Counted from the first letter of the stretch, positions 33,512 through 46,200 are shown. The stretch is 64,000 nt of DNA from Rhyzopertha dominica (GCA_025024175.1 QCXZ01000137.1:15934001-15998000); one strand, 5' to 3'. Made by a program: numbers and translations. Notes: generated from the letters alone by a model not told the origin.

Positions 33512-34879
33512 CATGGGCGTACCGAAGGGGGGGCAGCTGCCCCCCCCTGGGCCCCTGGACCTGGGTTGCCAACTCTGGGCCCTTCCAATTTCCCATACAT
33601 TTAGCTGGTTAATTACGTGTGTACACCTAAAAATTGTCTTAAATTGTAAATACAGTAAAATTTATAGGTTAATAATTAATAATTTTCATCCAGAACTCAT
33701 ATTTGACCCTTGCAAATGACCTGACCTTAATCGATGTCATGTGCGTTTTGAAGCTGTAACTGCAACATTCTTGTTACGAATCGTTGTCTTAGGGCGGATA
33801 TGGCTTTATAAGGCTATCTTGGTCAGGATGAGTCGTAACACGATTTCTGCTAAAGTTCAGCTCTTCTACCTTTTCCTATAAATATTGTTCAACTAACTAC
33901 TGTTATGTGGAATCACGTCAGAATCTGTCATATATTCGGTGTTAATTCACATTACATTTTAACAATTAATACAAAGAAAACAAAAAAACTAAAAATCCAT
34001 CCGAACTCATGTTTATAAAAGTCAATTTATTTAATATAAGTTTTAGGAATCCAGTAAAAGCATTAACAGCACGAATTAAAACCCGGTGTGTTGTTAAAAA
34101 TGCAATTAAATATATTTTAGTTTATTTAAATGAAGCTTAATTTAGTTAAAATTTATTAAGTAGTCGGTTAATTTTTGAGAGCAATGCATTGGCGATCTAA
34201 GAAGGTTGACTTGACGAATGCTGAGGCATTTGTCATTCTGAGTTTTAATAATGTTAGTTATCTATCGAGTCTCTTTCCCTGGGGAGTAAAAATTACTACA
34301 ATTGTATCTTTAGCGCCTATACATATGAACTCCCAGCTTAAATTTCTAAAGCTTCTGGTCTGAGAAGTTGAAACTGTACTAAAAGCGCATCGGTTAATGC
34401 ATTAGTCTTTGATATGTGTGAATTCTGAATCAGAAATCGTGCTCTTATTAGTAGAACTGTTAAGGTGAAATTTATGTTTCTTTGGTACTTCGTATGATAT
34501 CATTATACATTATGTGGATCACGGATCTTTATTCTCCCAAATAAAATTTATTAACTCATTTTATGTTAAACGCGAGAGCGATGCAACTCAATGCGCCTCA
34601 CCTAACTGAGTTTATCAATAACGGAATTAGTAACAAAGGGGCTTTGTATGATCAGTGTACATAGAAAACATATAAATAATTTGGGTCTTTATTTCACAGA
34701 AGATGTTTTAAGTCACCTTGCAGAAAATCCACGAAGATTATTCATGGAATAAATACTTCATTAATTACTTAAGTAGCTATATCTTATAAACATTTATTAT
34801 TTCTATTTATGTTGAGTTATACTCTACAGGACGTTCCTGCTTTGCCCCCCCCCCAGACCAAAAGCTGGGTACGCCTATG
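33512..34879. mobile_element. hAT-like non-autonomous element, copy 1
   Basis: Begins CATGGGCGTACC and ends GGTACGCCTATG, so the ends are inverted repeats. It is bordered by identical 8-bp GGTATGAT at 33504-33511 and 34880-34887. An 8-bp duplication and CA-RGGCGTA-type ends suggest the hAT superfamily. The whole 1368 bp aligns with copy 2 at 43603-44941. Runs of G (left) and C (right) lie just inside the ends. No transposase frame is present. Confidence 0.8.
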
Positions 34880-34887
34880 GGTATGAT

Positions 34888-36419
34888 TATTGGTATTTAC
34901 GTGTTGTTGGTCTCCTGAATTCTTTTACTAGATTCAGTCATTTATGTCGAACTTGAACGCGGCTGCTCAAAACAAAACACAATAAGTGCAAAAATGTAAA
35001 AATAAGAATATACAGATATTGTATTTCATTTTGGGAACAACCCAGCTAGATTGTAGATGCTGTGTTTGTGTATGGGTCTAAAACAGTNAATAGAAACGAT
35101 AAAAGTTGCTCATAAACACAGTATATATGCAAATATGCACAAAGCTCAATTTCCCTAAAAAATGTTGGTTACTGTGTTTTTACTTGGAGCAGCCGAACGG
35201 TCAAACTATCTACATAGTGGAGAGCAAACACAACTGTGTACGGTGAGTGTAGGAAGTCTAACTGATCAGGTTAAGCAGTCGATAAAGCACAACTGTATTT
35301 TTTTGAGTGCCAAGCTTTCGAAATTGTTTTTATTCCTTCATCCGAACCTTAAATATACTGCAACCGTACAAGATATTTAAGATACAGTCAACCTACATTC
35401 ATAGTGAAGTTAAAGCTAACTGATGAAAATTTAGGGTAAAACATCCTTATCACTTTAAAAGCACAGTAAAGTTAATGAAAATAGAGTAAGAAACGATAAA
35501 AGGAAATTTCGTTTGTAAAAGTGTAGTCTGCAGTTCGAAACTGGGAATTTAACTAGAGTGATTTCTAAATCAGTAAATTTAACTATTGTAAGCATGCAAA
35601 TTTAATTGAGATTTTCGAAAAATATGGCGTCTGCCTAGCCGTGTCTTTTAATCCTGCGTTCGTAGTGAAACAACTTTTATTAAAGTACTAGATTAACTAC
35701 TTTTCTAAGATGCTCGTATATAAAATAAGTTTTAAAAACAAATGTCTTTCTGTAAACTTTCATATATTTTTAACCCAAAGACAAAATAGAACATCGTTAA
35801 AAAGTGAAATGGCCAGAACTTTTGACATCTTGCTGAAGAAGAAAGCGAACCCCTTGGATCCTATACAGCAGCTGACTGGACCATGCAGCAGTTGGCAACG
35901 TTTAGTACTAATTAATGCAAACTCGTTCGTAAATACAGGGACGCTGGCCGTGCGGTTAATAGCATATATTATCGGTTCCGTAGGTACCAGAGTCGGGTAA
36001 TCAAAGTGTCAATTACGCATACCGGCATTGAAGCGCTCGTCATAGACTGTAGTTGGTGTTTTTAATATGCAATTATGGTAAGAATAGGTGGATACACAGG
36101 ACCGGCTCAAAGGAAGAAACCAACCAACGGAGAAAGAAACAGTTTACACCCGTCTGGAACTTAAACATTTAGTAGATATAAATAAGCTTCATCTGCTGGC
36201 CTTCTTATGTTTGATGGAAGATACTATCCACTATCAGTCAGTATCAAGATATCTCATTTGCATTGATACTGTTTCATATAGAATACGATTAAATATTTTA
36301 AAGAATTTATTCTTAAGAATTACAAAGTTTGTCAATCTTGGTATCTGTCCTGATACTGTTCCTACAAATGTCTACAAATCTCCCAGCTTTTAAATTTCAA
36401 CAATCCGATTGAGAAGTAT
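34888..36419. other. Stretch without recognised features
   Basis: AT-rich sequence with one N at 35088. Short open frames at 35162-35380, 35710-36000 and 36088-36393 carry no family signature. The last of these lies just upstream of the LINE and could be its degraded upstream part. Confidence 0.3.
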
Positions 36420-37735
36420 CTATTGCAAATATACGTCTAGAGTCGACATTCTCTTCACTCTTATAAAGTCAAATGACTCCTTTACCTTAATAGTGAAAGA
36501 AATTCCGAAATGTATCGTCAAGGACGGTGTTGATTCATTTGCTTCTCCTTTCTACAAGATTTTCAATTTAATTTTTGAAATATCCATTATTTTTACTTTT
36601 GGGAAACGTCTTACATATGACCTATCTTTAAAAACAGAACGATCAGATCAGACGTTACCAATTACCGTCCAGTAATACTATTGTGCTGTTTTCCAAAGGT
36701 CTTTAAGATCTATCCTTTACAAACCTTTACAACCAATTCGTCTATGATGAGCATGATTTTTTCTTGAATGATTCACTCATTTCACAGCTAAGGCCTTGGA
36801 TAGTTTCTCGCAGATCGATTTATTTATTTATGACAAGAAAGACCGAACTCTACTTATCATCAACATATACATTAAGCCTAGGAGGACTACAGAATAGCGT
36901 CTGCCAATCTTCGCCGAAAGGAGTTTACATTTGGCGCCTCCGCCGTCCCAGCCTCCAAACCTTTCTACGTGGAGAACTCTTTGTTGGGCAAGAAGAATTG
37001 GCTGGTCCGCGAATGGTACATCTGGTGTCCCAACTTCAGCCTGTGTCCCCTGAGCCTTTCGTTGTTTTGCAGCACAAACAAATGGGAGGTGTCAACTGAT
37101 AGTATTCCCTTCTGCATTACTTCTCTTAGTTACATCTTACCTAAAGTTTGTTCCCTACCCTTCTTTGTTGAAACCCCTGGAGCTCCTCGTGGATCAACTT
37201 TAGGTCATTTGTTTGTATATTGCGTTACTATTTTTGAGTGTCAAAAACTCATGTAATTTTACAGAATGATCTGAACGCTTTATCTCAATGGTGCTCATTA
37301 AACTATTTCTTAACATTAACAAAACCCTGTTAATCTCTCATTTTCGCAAACATCTTTTGTCACAACCGCGTTGACAATGTGACATTACAACTTGTGACTC
37401 ATTTTCAGGATCTTGGTGCCATTTTTGTTGAGAAATTTAACCTGAATATCCATATATCGGAAACAGAGATGTTTATTTCTTACGTACTACTCTTCATATA
37501 GAGAAACTGACTTGACTTTAAAAATGTTGAATCCTTACATTTATTGTATATTACTGGCTAATAACAACTAAACTGAAGTACGCTTGCTTAATTTGGTGTC
37601 TTTTCTACAACATTCATGCCGGCTTAATCGAAACTGTTCCACTATATTGTACGAAAAACCTTGAACACATTTCTCACAACCTTTAGAAGACTGAATTATC
37701 TAAGGTATTGCTACGTATCAGTTGAGCAGAACTGC
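36420..37735 (+). pseudogene. LINE reverse transcriptase relic
   Basis: Plus-strand non-LTR retrotransposon in several frames. Blocks: DSFASPFYKIFNLIFE (36530-36580), RSDVTNYRPVILLCCFPKVF (near 36640-36700), ALDSFSQIDLFI (near 36795-36830), then after an unrelated or highly diverged stretch ETPGAPRGSTLGHLF (near 37170-37215), ALSQWCSLNYFLTL (37277-37320) and VTLQLVTHFQDLGAIF (near 37378-37430). These follow RT order, but the YADD block between the last two groups is missing. Inactive. Confidence 0.7.
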
Positions 37736-37881
37736 ACATGTGGTGTTAATAGGACACTGCAATCTATTAGGTAGTGTTCCTGTAAACAGATACATGATGG
37801 AAAATATCGATGGTCCAGTATATTCGAGAAACGGCAGCGAGATGTACCTTCTGGAAAACGTTTGGAGTTTTTGACGAGGGA

Positions 37882-38232
37882 TATAAATAGCCCGACGAAA
37901 AGAGAGCGAGGAAGTTCCAAAAGCAGTGAAGCGAGTGAATCCGAGCCAAAGCTTAACGAAACAAGTGTTTCAGTGTTTCAAGTGCTAGTGTGTGCAGTCT
38001 AGTGTTCTGAATAGTATATTCTAGTAGTAGTGTTAGTATTAGAAGTACATTTTATTTCTCTTTCCAACACATGCATTTCAGAGTAAAATCAAAAATAACT
38101 TTAAATTAATTAACTTTAAATCTGTTTTCTGTCCCAAGGTAAGTTGATGACATAGGCCGATATTATTATTTAGCCTTTTCTATATTATAAAGTTTACATG
38201 TCTACATATTAAATAAATGTATTGTTTGCAGC
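37882..38232 (+). promoter_or_regulatory. TATA-containing leader with possible intron (promoter or LTR)
   Basis: TATAAATA at 37882-37889 sits in a GAGGGATATAAATAGCCCG context. About 250 bp of AGTGTT-rich leader follow, then a CCAAG/GTAAGT donor-like site near 38139 and a TTTGCAG acceptor near 38231. The next exon-like piece has an ATG at 38273 opening only 15 codons. Two readings: a promoter and 5' UTR of an unrecognised gene, or the LTR and leader of a Gypsy-type element (the GTGGTGCCAG at 38292 resembles leader sequences of such elements). Not resolved. Confidence 0.3.
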
Positions 38233-39486
38233 CACAGCGGAGTGAACTGATTGATAAACACTTTTTTATAACATGTCCACCAAAGACAGTGGTGCCAGGC
38301 CCCAGCGTCTGCAGGAGTAGGTCAAATACCCTTTAACTTGAGAAATATGTGAAAAGTTCCACATTGAATTTAAAAGCACTAGAAATACTGCTAACTAGGT
38401 AAATGTCGTAAAGTAACAACAAAAATGCATTCAGTCTCAATATCATTGTATTATCATCGCTGTATTTTCTGCTACTTAAGTTCCATTCAGAATTATATGC
38501 AAGGTAACAGATCAGAGCCACGCATGTATTCATTACGTCACTCTACGGTTAACACCATGCTCACCGTTTCTTTCCTACTGAAATATCCGTGCTACTTTAC
38601 GCTATTTTTAATAATATGGTAAATCTGTAAGATCATGTTTTATTTTATAACGGATGTAGCGTTTTTTACGACTATTGTATGTAATTCATTAATTATTACT
38701 ATAAGGCTCTTTTACTCTCCACAAATAGATAAGCAGGATTATTAGTAATTACATATCTATATAATGTCACCTTACATTTGCATAAAAATGAATTGAATTC
38801 AAAACCAGGCCCAGTTTTTTATCGATACAACAGTTAAAGAAATTAATAATAAACTTAACATTTTGTAGCTATAAATTACAAACATTAAAAAAAAACAAAT
38901 AAAAATCTTTACCTAATCATAACATAAAAATTTGTATTTCTGGTCCAACACAACAAAACAATAAATAAGACGCTCATTCAACACTTACTAGATAATTGTA
39001 TGTTTAGCATAATAGAACAAACAGTTATCAGAACTTGTGAATATAAAAAAACAATAAACAGGAAATAAAATATTTTTACTAGTACAGGCATATCTTTTTT
39101 GCACTTCATGCATCGAGCTCGCATTGTGTTATTTTGCACCTTAATTTTGTCGAAGTAATTCCACACTGCATTATTCCTCCTACTGGTTATTGTAATTACT
39201 GAACTTTAAACATACAAGGTCGGTTCCTATTCTCTTTGTTAAAGTTAATATTAGCTAAAATCAACCCAGTAACCAGTGTGTGATTGGCCTGGATTTTAAG
39301 AACGTAGTTGATTTTCGCTTAAAATAGAAAAGGAAACCAGCTCATAATAACTAAAATTGTCGAATACAAATGACAAATGACAACAGGCAATCGTAGTCAC
39401 CTAGGGATTTTTAGACAACTGCTACGCTTTGCGTCATCTACTCGTATTTATTTACACTAATACACATTGTAATTTGCATGAGTGTG

Positions 39487-39622
39487 CATGTTTAAAACGT
39501 TTTAAACATGTTTTCAACTAAGTAAGAAAAAACATGTTTAAAACAATCTAAACATGATTAAATTAAAAAAAAAACCTGTTGTTGTGTTTAATTAAAAAAA
39601 AACATGATTTTGCCAACCCTGG
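39487..39622. mobile_element. hAT terminus with subterminal palindrome
   Basis: The right border, read on the minus strand, begins CAGGGTTGGCAAAATCATGT, a typical hAT terminal repeat. Inside it are repeated ACATGTTTAAAAC-like motifs, including a perfect 24-bp palindrome CATGTTTAAAAC/GTTTTAAACATG at 39487-39510. Such subterminal repeats often bind hAT transposase. The opposite end was not found, so this is a fragment. Confidence 0.5.
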
Positions 39623-39799
39623 AATTAAGGCTAAGGACTCGGTCAGAGACAACGAAGGAAGTGTCCTAGAATAAATAATACTAGAACATGGTATATTTTT
39701 TTCTGAATTGCTACTCTAGAATAAAAAAAAATGAACATCAACTTTAAGCTATCCTCAGGCCGGCACTGGGTTAGGTTATGGGAGAGCCCACAATGAACA

Positions 39800-40075
39800 C
39801 AGGTAGTTGCATGGGCTGAGCGCTAATGAAACGTACTGCCCTAATTGGAGTTCCCTGCGGTCACGGCGAGTCTCCAACGGGATGCACCCCGTGGTTCACG
39901 ATATCGGAACCATTCAAGGCGGTGGCGATGCGCGATTGTTCCGATCTGGTGGCGTGGATGCCCGCTGCGACATACGCGTTATTTCGGCGATTGCTTTCCG
40001 TTTGTGAAGGTGATCGAAGAACGCTTAGCTGCCCACCATATGGGATAGCTGAGGTTCGGACGATGACGTCAGAAG
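39800..40075. other. GC-rich block with overlapping open frames
   Basis: Three plus-strand frames (39807-40007, 39826-40113, 39845-40048) stay open together because the block is GC-rich. None shows a known domain, and no splice acceptor lies upstream. It ends near a TGACGTCA site at 40063-40070, a perfect cAMP-response-type motif. It may be a conserved regulatory block or an exon of something unrecognised. Confidence 0.25.
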
Positions 40076-40774
40076 ATCGACATAGCTATAATAAGAACAG
40101 CGAAAGAGTTTAAAGCAGCCGCATTGGGCATTATTTACGTGGCTAAAGAGCATAACGTAACCACCTATCATTTCTGAATATTCTTTTGGATCACAGAACC
40201 AATGGTCAGGGGTCGGCACCGCATGCGGCACTTCGAGTTCTCCTCAAAAATAAAAACTAAAGCTGTCAAGAGAAATTGACCCCGTAATAGGAAATCAAAT
40301 CTGGAAAAAAAAATGTAACCAGACATTATTCTTTTGCAAGAAATCATCCCGTGGGTGACGCAAGAAAGAAAGCTCTTGAAGAACTTCAGAAAAACTTCTA
40401 GTTCTATAGCGCATAACTGAACATAATCCACGAGCAGTGTAAATATGGCTATCTTCAAAATTTCGCTTGAAATAGCTAAAAGAAGAAAACCATGACTATA
40501 TTAAGGAGTGTTTTACAAGAGCACCTAAATACACTGACCGGCATATAAAAACGCAACACCTGAATAACCAGTTTCACACCGCAATATCTTTTGAAGGTCT
40601 TACTCGTTTTGAATGAGGTTTTTTTTAATTCAAAAGGTCTACTCTTTGACAACATTTCTATACTAGCCCTTCCCATTTTGGCCCTCCCAAACTTTAACAG
40701 GGGTGAGCTAGGCTAATGCGTACTTTCTTCCACTACTTTAAAACTTTTTGTGAAGTGCACCAACAAAGAAAATT

Positions 40775-41350
40775 AATATTAAAGAAGAGCTTGTAGTCTC
40801 GTCTTTTCTGAGCACTCCTGATTGTAGAACGAGTGTCTATTATTTTTCACGATCAAGTTACAAGCTCTAAAAGACAACGCAGCTGTTTTGGCATCACCAT
40901 CAGAAATTAAAGCAAGCAATGGAAAATGACAAAAACAATTCTGTGATGATCTGCGAATGGCGCTTGTAGAAGAGTGGAACCAGATTCCCCAAAATTAAAT
41001 ACAGAATGTGATAAGAAGTATTCCTCGGTGGATAAGGGATTCAATTCGATCGAGGAAATACCCGTAATTAATTTACTTGTTATTGTTGCGTTAATGATTC
41101 TGATTTTGATTTTTACCTCGGTACAATAAATTGTTGGCATCACTTCGTCTAATATTTTATTACACTTTGCTCATGACAGTTTAATTTGATTGCTTCGATT
41201 TCCATGGCTTGCTTTAATTCCTGATGGTGATGCCAAAACAGCTACCTTTTGTCTTACAGAGCTTGCAACTTGGGTGTGAAAAACAATAGACACTCGCACT
41301 AAAATCAGAGTGCTTGGAAAAGACGAGACTACAAGCTCTTTTTTAAATAT
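40775..41350. repeat. Inverted repeat, about 150-180 bp arms
   Basis: The stretch GAGCTTGTAGTCTCGTCTTT ... GCTGTTTTGGCATCACCATCAG ... AAAGCAAGC at 40785-40920 recurs on the minus strand at 41205-41345 with scattered changes, separated by about 290 bp. The arms match for at least 130 bp. The minus-strand arm holds a 66-codon frame of no known family. It is probably a fold-back transposon or two facing insertions. Just upstream, CACTGACCGGCATATAAAAACGC at 40533 resembles a lone Tc1 terminal repeat. Confidence 0.65.
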
Positions 41351-41362
41351 TTTTTTGGTGGT

Positions 41363-41890
41363 GCAAAGCATTTTACGTCACCGCCATACCAGCCATCATC
41401 AAACGGCGCCGCAGAAAACTCGGTGAAAACGGTGAAACAGTGCATTTTATTATTTTTCAAAATTAATGTGTTCTAAGCATATAACTCCACAGTTACTTAA
41501 TACATTTTTGATCACTTATCGTAATACAACGAGCATTGCACCACGGGGGTGTTTCCTGTAGGTAGGCCTTTGAGAACTAGACTTGATTTGTTGCATCCTT
41601 CATCATTAAATCATAATGAAAGTAAACTTATTACTGATGTAAGACAAAGGATACAACAATCTCACAGAAAGCAAACTTTACATTACAGAGCAAGGAAGTT
41701 GGTATATTTTGATATTGGTGAATCAGTCTTAACTAGAGATTGTCGTTTTGTGAAGCCTACTTGGGATATAGCATAGATAAATTAATTTATCTATGGTTAT
41801 AGGAATAGTTGTAGACAAAATTGGTAAAACTGTATATTATGTAAAACCTAGGGACACAAGCTTCAAATGACGACGTCATGCAAACCAGTG
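41363..41890 (+). pseudogene. Gypsy-type integrase fragment
   Basis: C-terminal half of an LTR-retrotransposon integrase. Reads AKHFTSPPYQPSSNGAAENS (41365-41430), the block with the catalytic glutamate, then LLNTFLITYRNTTS, GRPLRTRLDLLHPS (41560-41610) and the C-terminal KLVYFDIGESVLTRDCR (41695-41745), followed near 41810 by GIVVDKIGKTVYYV. This order is typical of Ty3/Gypsy integrases. Frameshifts near 41475 and 41545. No LTR found. A LINE follows at about 41960. Confidence 0.8.
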
Positions 41891-41959
41891 GCTGAAACAT
41901 ACAAATTGACAAATTGATATTGTAGACTTGCCATTACAATCTAGTATTAATAATAACAG

Positions 41960-42590
41960 TGAATGTAAACTAAATGCAAAAATCATATTTAGTAGTAATC
42001 ATTATACATATTTCAACAACTGGAAAACAGCTAAGGTGTGCCCCGTATTTAAGTGTGGTTCTAGAGAAGATGTTTTTAATTACCGTCCTATACCAATAAT
42101 CCCTAACTTTACTAAGCTCTTTGAGAGCATAGTAGCCAAATATGTTTGTAGTCATATAAAACAATCATTGTCCATTTGTCAGCACGCCTTTCTGGGCGGT
42201 AGATCATGTGCAATTTTGTGCAACACCTGTCGGGTTCTTTGGATCTTCGACAATAGGTAGATGTAATTTATACAGATCTATCCAAAGCCTTTGACAAAGT
42301 AAATCATGAAATTCCGCTTGGAAAGCTGAGCTGGATGGGATTGTGTGAAGACTTGCTTTCTTTGTTCGGATCTTTTCTTGCTGACCAAAAACAATACGTT
42401 TGCTATCAGGGTTGTAAATCGTTTATATTTAACTGTAGTTCTAATGTTTGCCAGGGTTCCATTTTGGGGCCTTGTTATTTTCGTTAACGACCTGGACTCT
42501 GCGTTGGATGAAAGCTGTGATATTTATATGTAAGCGAATGATGTAAAAATTGTTAAGACAGTTTATGATGTGAGCGATTATTGTGAGAGA
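41960..42590 (+). pseudogene. LINE reverse transcriptase relic ending in an ATT repeat
   Basis: Plus-strand RT blocks: WKTAKVCPVFKCGS and NYRPIPIIPNFTKLFESIV (42020-42140), SICQHAFLGGRS (42170-42205), YTDLSKAFDKVNHEI in a shifted frame (42268-42310), CQGSILGPCYF (near 42450-42480) and NDLDSALDESCDIYM, then a broken ANDVKI in place of YADDVKI (42485-42550). Damaged by stops and frameshifts. It runs into the microsatellite at 42593. Confidence 0.8.
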
Positions 42591-42592
42591 GA

Positions 42593-42866
<274 letters not shown>

Positions 42867-43602
42867 TAACTGCCAACAGCATCAGTATTAGAAAACTCAC
42901 TCAAAGGTATCTTTTGTGTTTTACAATGCTTTTCAGCTTTTTTTAATGATTTTCAGAAGGTGCGTTATTTAACATTTGTGAACTTTATAATTTGGACGTG
43001 ATATTTGAAATAACTTCCAATCTAATCCCTAAAACCAAAAATCGATTACGTTTATTCTTTTTTTTCTAAAAGAACGTTTCACATACCATATTACTACCTT
43101 TGACAATTTACTTTCTATATTCAAATCTACCATTCACATTAACTAATATTATAAAGAATAGCAAATTTGATTACCATCCGCTCTATAAAATTTGAATTCA
43201 AGACGAAATGTTTTAGCGGGGATCACCGCATTAAATCCTTATGGCCCTAGTTATCTATTGCCTTCTGCTCAGGTTTTTAGGTAATTGTGCTTTTAGTATT
43301 CGCGGTTTACCACTAGGCGCCACCACCTGACGGAATTAATTGTCATTGATTTTTTTAATGTTTGCAACTATTTAATCACAATAAGCGTATGCTATTCTTT
43401 TAACATGCACTATCTGTAATTATTATAAATTATTATTTTTCAAAGCCTGTACAATAAGGTTTAATTTCGGACAACAAGCGTTGTAATAAAAAATATTTTT
43501 TACACTCAGTATTGACTTTTTTCAAGATTTTCTGAACCACTCAGAATTAACAAATAAAATAAAGTGTACATAAAAGAATGCAATTTACATATATAACATT
43601 AA

Positions 43603-44941
43603 CATGGGCGTACCGAAGGAGGGGCAAGGGGGGGCAGCTGCCACCCCCCACCCCCCCGGACCTGGGTTGCCAACTCTGGGCTCTTCGAATTTCCCATACA
43701 TTTAGCTGGTTAATTATGTGTGTACACCTAAAAATTGTCTTATTTACAAAATTGTAAATACAGTAAGATTTATAGGCAAGTGTATTTCACAGTTTTCATC
43801 CAGAACTCATATTTGACCCTTGCAAATGACCTTCTCTAATAAGTCGTTGTCAAATGGTTTCCAAACTTAAGCGATGCCATGTGCGTTTTGAAGATGTAAC
43901 TGCAACATTCTTGTTGTTACGAATCGTTGTCTTAGGGCGGATTTAGCTTTAAAAGACTATCTTGGTCAGGATGAGTCATAACACGATTTCTGCTTAGTTC
44001 AGCTCTTCTACCTTTTCCTATAAAGATTGTTCAACTAACTACTGTTATATGGAATCACATCAGAGTCTGTCATATATTAGGTGATAACTCTAACTTTCGT
44101 ACAAAATTTCTAAATTCACATTACATTTTAACAATTAATACAAAAAAAAACTAAAAATCCATCCGAACTCACGTTTATTAAAGCCAATTTATTTAATATA
44201 AGTTTTAGGAATCCAGTAAAAGCATTATCAGCACGAATTAAAACCCGGTGTGTTGTTAAAAATGCAATTCAATATATTTCACTTTATTTAAATGAAGCTT
44301 AGTTTGGTTAAAATATTAAGTATTCGGTTAATTTTTGAGAGCAATACACTGGCGATCTAAGAGTGTTGGCTTGACGCATAATGCCGAGCCATTTATCATT
44401 CTGAGTCCATCGATCTTTCTCTGGGGAGTAAAAATTACTACAATTGATTCTTTAGCATGAACTCCCAACTTAAATCTCTAAAGCTTTTGGTGTGAGAAGT
44501 TGAAACTGTACTAAGAGCGCATCGGTTAATGCATTAGTCTTTGATATGTGTTAATTCTGAATCAGAAGTCGTGCTCCTATTATTAGAACTTTTAGGGTGA
44601 AATTTATGTTCCTTTGGTACTTCGTATGATATCATTATACATTGTGTGGATAACGAATCTTTATTCTACCAAATAAAATGTATCAACTCATGTTTTTGTT
44701 AAACTGAATGCGCCTGACCTAACTGAGTTCATCAATAACGGAATTAGTAATAAAGGGGTTTTGTATGATTAGTGTACATAGAAAACATATAAATAATTTG
44801 GGTCTTTATTTCACAGAAGATGTCTTAAGTCACCTTGCAGGAAATCCACGAAGATTATTCACGGAATATATACTTCATTAATTACTTAAGTACCTATATA
44901 ACAACCCCCCCCCCGTACACCAAAAGCTGGGTACGCCCATG
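43603..44941. mobile_element. hAT-like non-autonomous element, copy 2
   Basis: Second copy of the element at 33512-34879, in the same orientation and alignable along its length. It starts CATGGGCGTACC and ends GGTACGCCCATG. The flanking octamers AACATTAA (43595-43602) and AACATAAA (44942-44949) match at 7 of 8, so the target duplication has mutated once. No coding frame. Confidence 0.8.
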
Positions 44942-45109
44942 AACATAAAACTGGAATGCTAAGTCTTTTGAATCATACTAAAAAGCATGCTAAGATTTTT
45001 ATAACTTCATATAAGCTAGGGTACCTATGTAGCATAAAACCAACAATCAATTCAAGGCCAGGGGAATTAGCACGATTTAAATTTTCTGCCATTACTCACA
45101 TTACCACCC

Positions 45110-45295
45110 CTTCCTCGAAGTTTTCTAATGACTGAATGGCGTGCTGGCTGGCGTATCGAAATTCCCATCTGCAACGCAGATTTGTAAATACCCGGGATTT
45201 AATACGTGTAAAACCGATCTGACGTTTCTCGATCAAATCATTAAGGCCGCGGCAGGTGTGTCTCCCTTGCGTTTTCGATGGTGGGCCCCCAAACT
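45110..45295. other. GC-richer non-coding island
   Basis: Contains GGCGTGCTGGCTGGCG and AAGGCCGCGGCAGGTGTG stretches inside AT-rich DNA. No frame, splice site or repeat end was seen. Candidate conserved element; the rest of 44950-45750 has nothing I can support. Confidence 0.2.
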
Positions 45296-45766
45296 TTAAT
45301 TACTGAAACACGAGGTGGGACAACTGAACAATGGTCACTCAAACGGCTTTTGATAGCTCGGTGTCATTAAAACATAATTTAATAAATGAAAGGCAGGCAT
45401 ACATGAAATGTGCTTCCATTTATTCAAATCGAAAAGCAGGTTGCCATGAATTAAAAGGTAATTAATAGTCTTAATTATAGAAACTAAAAAAGCCGGGTCT
45501 GCATAACGGAGATGGTGGAATAATTTGTTCCATACACAAATGACAGTGATGGATATTGTCCATTCGGGAGCATTTAAATTTAGAAGGATATGATTGGAAA
45601 CAATTTTTTGGTTTAGCCTAGCATAAAATAAACGTGGCACTGATAAACTAAATAGGTATTTCCTAAAAGCTCATTATCTATTCTTTATGCTTTGTTCTTT
45701 AATGAACAATATATATTCAATGAGTTTATAAAATATAAAACACGGTATTATATTTAAAATGCATGT

Positions 45767-45870
45767 CTATGCTGTACTGTCTGCACCGCAACCAACTGCA
45801 GATAGATCTATTTCGCGATCATTATAGCTCATCAGTGCAGTTTAGGTCTAGTGCAGACAGCACGGCATAG
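45767..45870 (-). ncRNA. Hammerhead ribozyme, minus strand, intact core
   Basis: On the minus strand: stem I left arm, CUGAUGA (complement of 45829-45835), stem II GCUAU-AAUG-AUCGC with one mismatch, GAAA (complement of 45811-45814), stem III AUA-GAUC-UAU, then AUC with cleavage between 45801 and 45800, then the stem I right arm. It is exactly 104 nt, the same as the copy at 7338-7441, with compensating similarity in stem I (outer helix CTATGC...GTCTGCAC). Confidence 0.87.
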
Positions 45871-46117
45871 AACTGGTTTTGCCTATATACCAAAGGCTTG
45901 GTATGATGTAAGTAAGAATTTAGATGCCAATGCCATCTGTCAGCATTACACTGATATGATGACAAAGCCACCTAGCTGCCATTATGGGAACTACTTCCTG
46001 AAGGAAATGACCTGTAGCCTGACAAATTGGCATGCACCTGCATACTTCAATTTGGCAGCAGGCCCCCACGGCACTTTTTGCAAGTGGACAAGAACCGACA
46101 TACATTAAAATGCATGT

Positions 46118-46200
46118 CTATGCTGTGCTGTCTGCACCGCAACCAACTGCAGATAGACCTATTTCGATATCATTATAGCTCATCAGTGCAGTTTAGGTCT
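46118..46200 (-). ncRNA. Hammerhead ribozyme, minus strand, outer stem I truncated
   Basis: Core CUGAUGA (complement of 46180-46186), GAAA (complement of 46162-46165) and the AUC cleavage triplet are intact; stem II is GCUAU-AAUG-AUAUC with one mismatch. The left arm of the outer stem I is missing because the repeat stops at about 46200, where the sequence changes. The inner ACTGCA/TGCAGT helix remains, so folding is still plausible. Confidence 0.8.

Larger units (their letters stand above)
45754..46200 (-). mobile_element. Retrozyme-like tandem array (351-bp unit)
   Basis: The string TTAAAATGCATGTCTATGCTGT starts at 45754 and again at 46105, giving one full 351-bp unit and the start of a second. 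Each contains a hammerhead ribozyme on the minus strand. A head-to-tail partial dimer with type I hammerheads and no coding gene is the known layout of metazoan retrozymes, whose circular RNAs are thought to be mobilised by Penelope-like elements. The body (about 45900-46080) holds GACAAAGCCACCTAGCTGCC and CAGCAGGCCCCCACGGCAC, both matched in the copy near 27.95 kb. An 85-codon frame (45851-46108) overlaps it and is probably chance. Confidence 0.7.

Noticed and set aside
45851..46108. 85-codon frame in the retrozyme-like array
   Set aside because: It overlaps the ribozyme unit border, has no homologue that I recognise, and is not kept in the copy near 27.95 kb.
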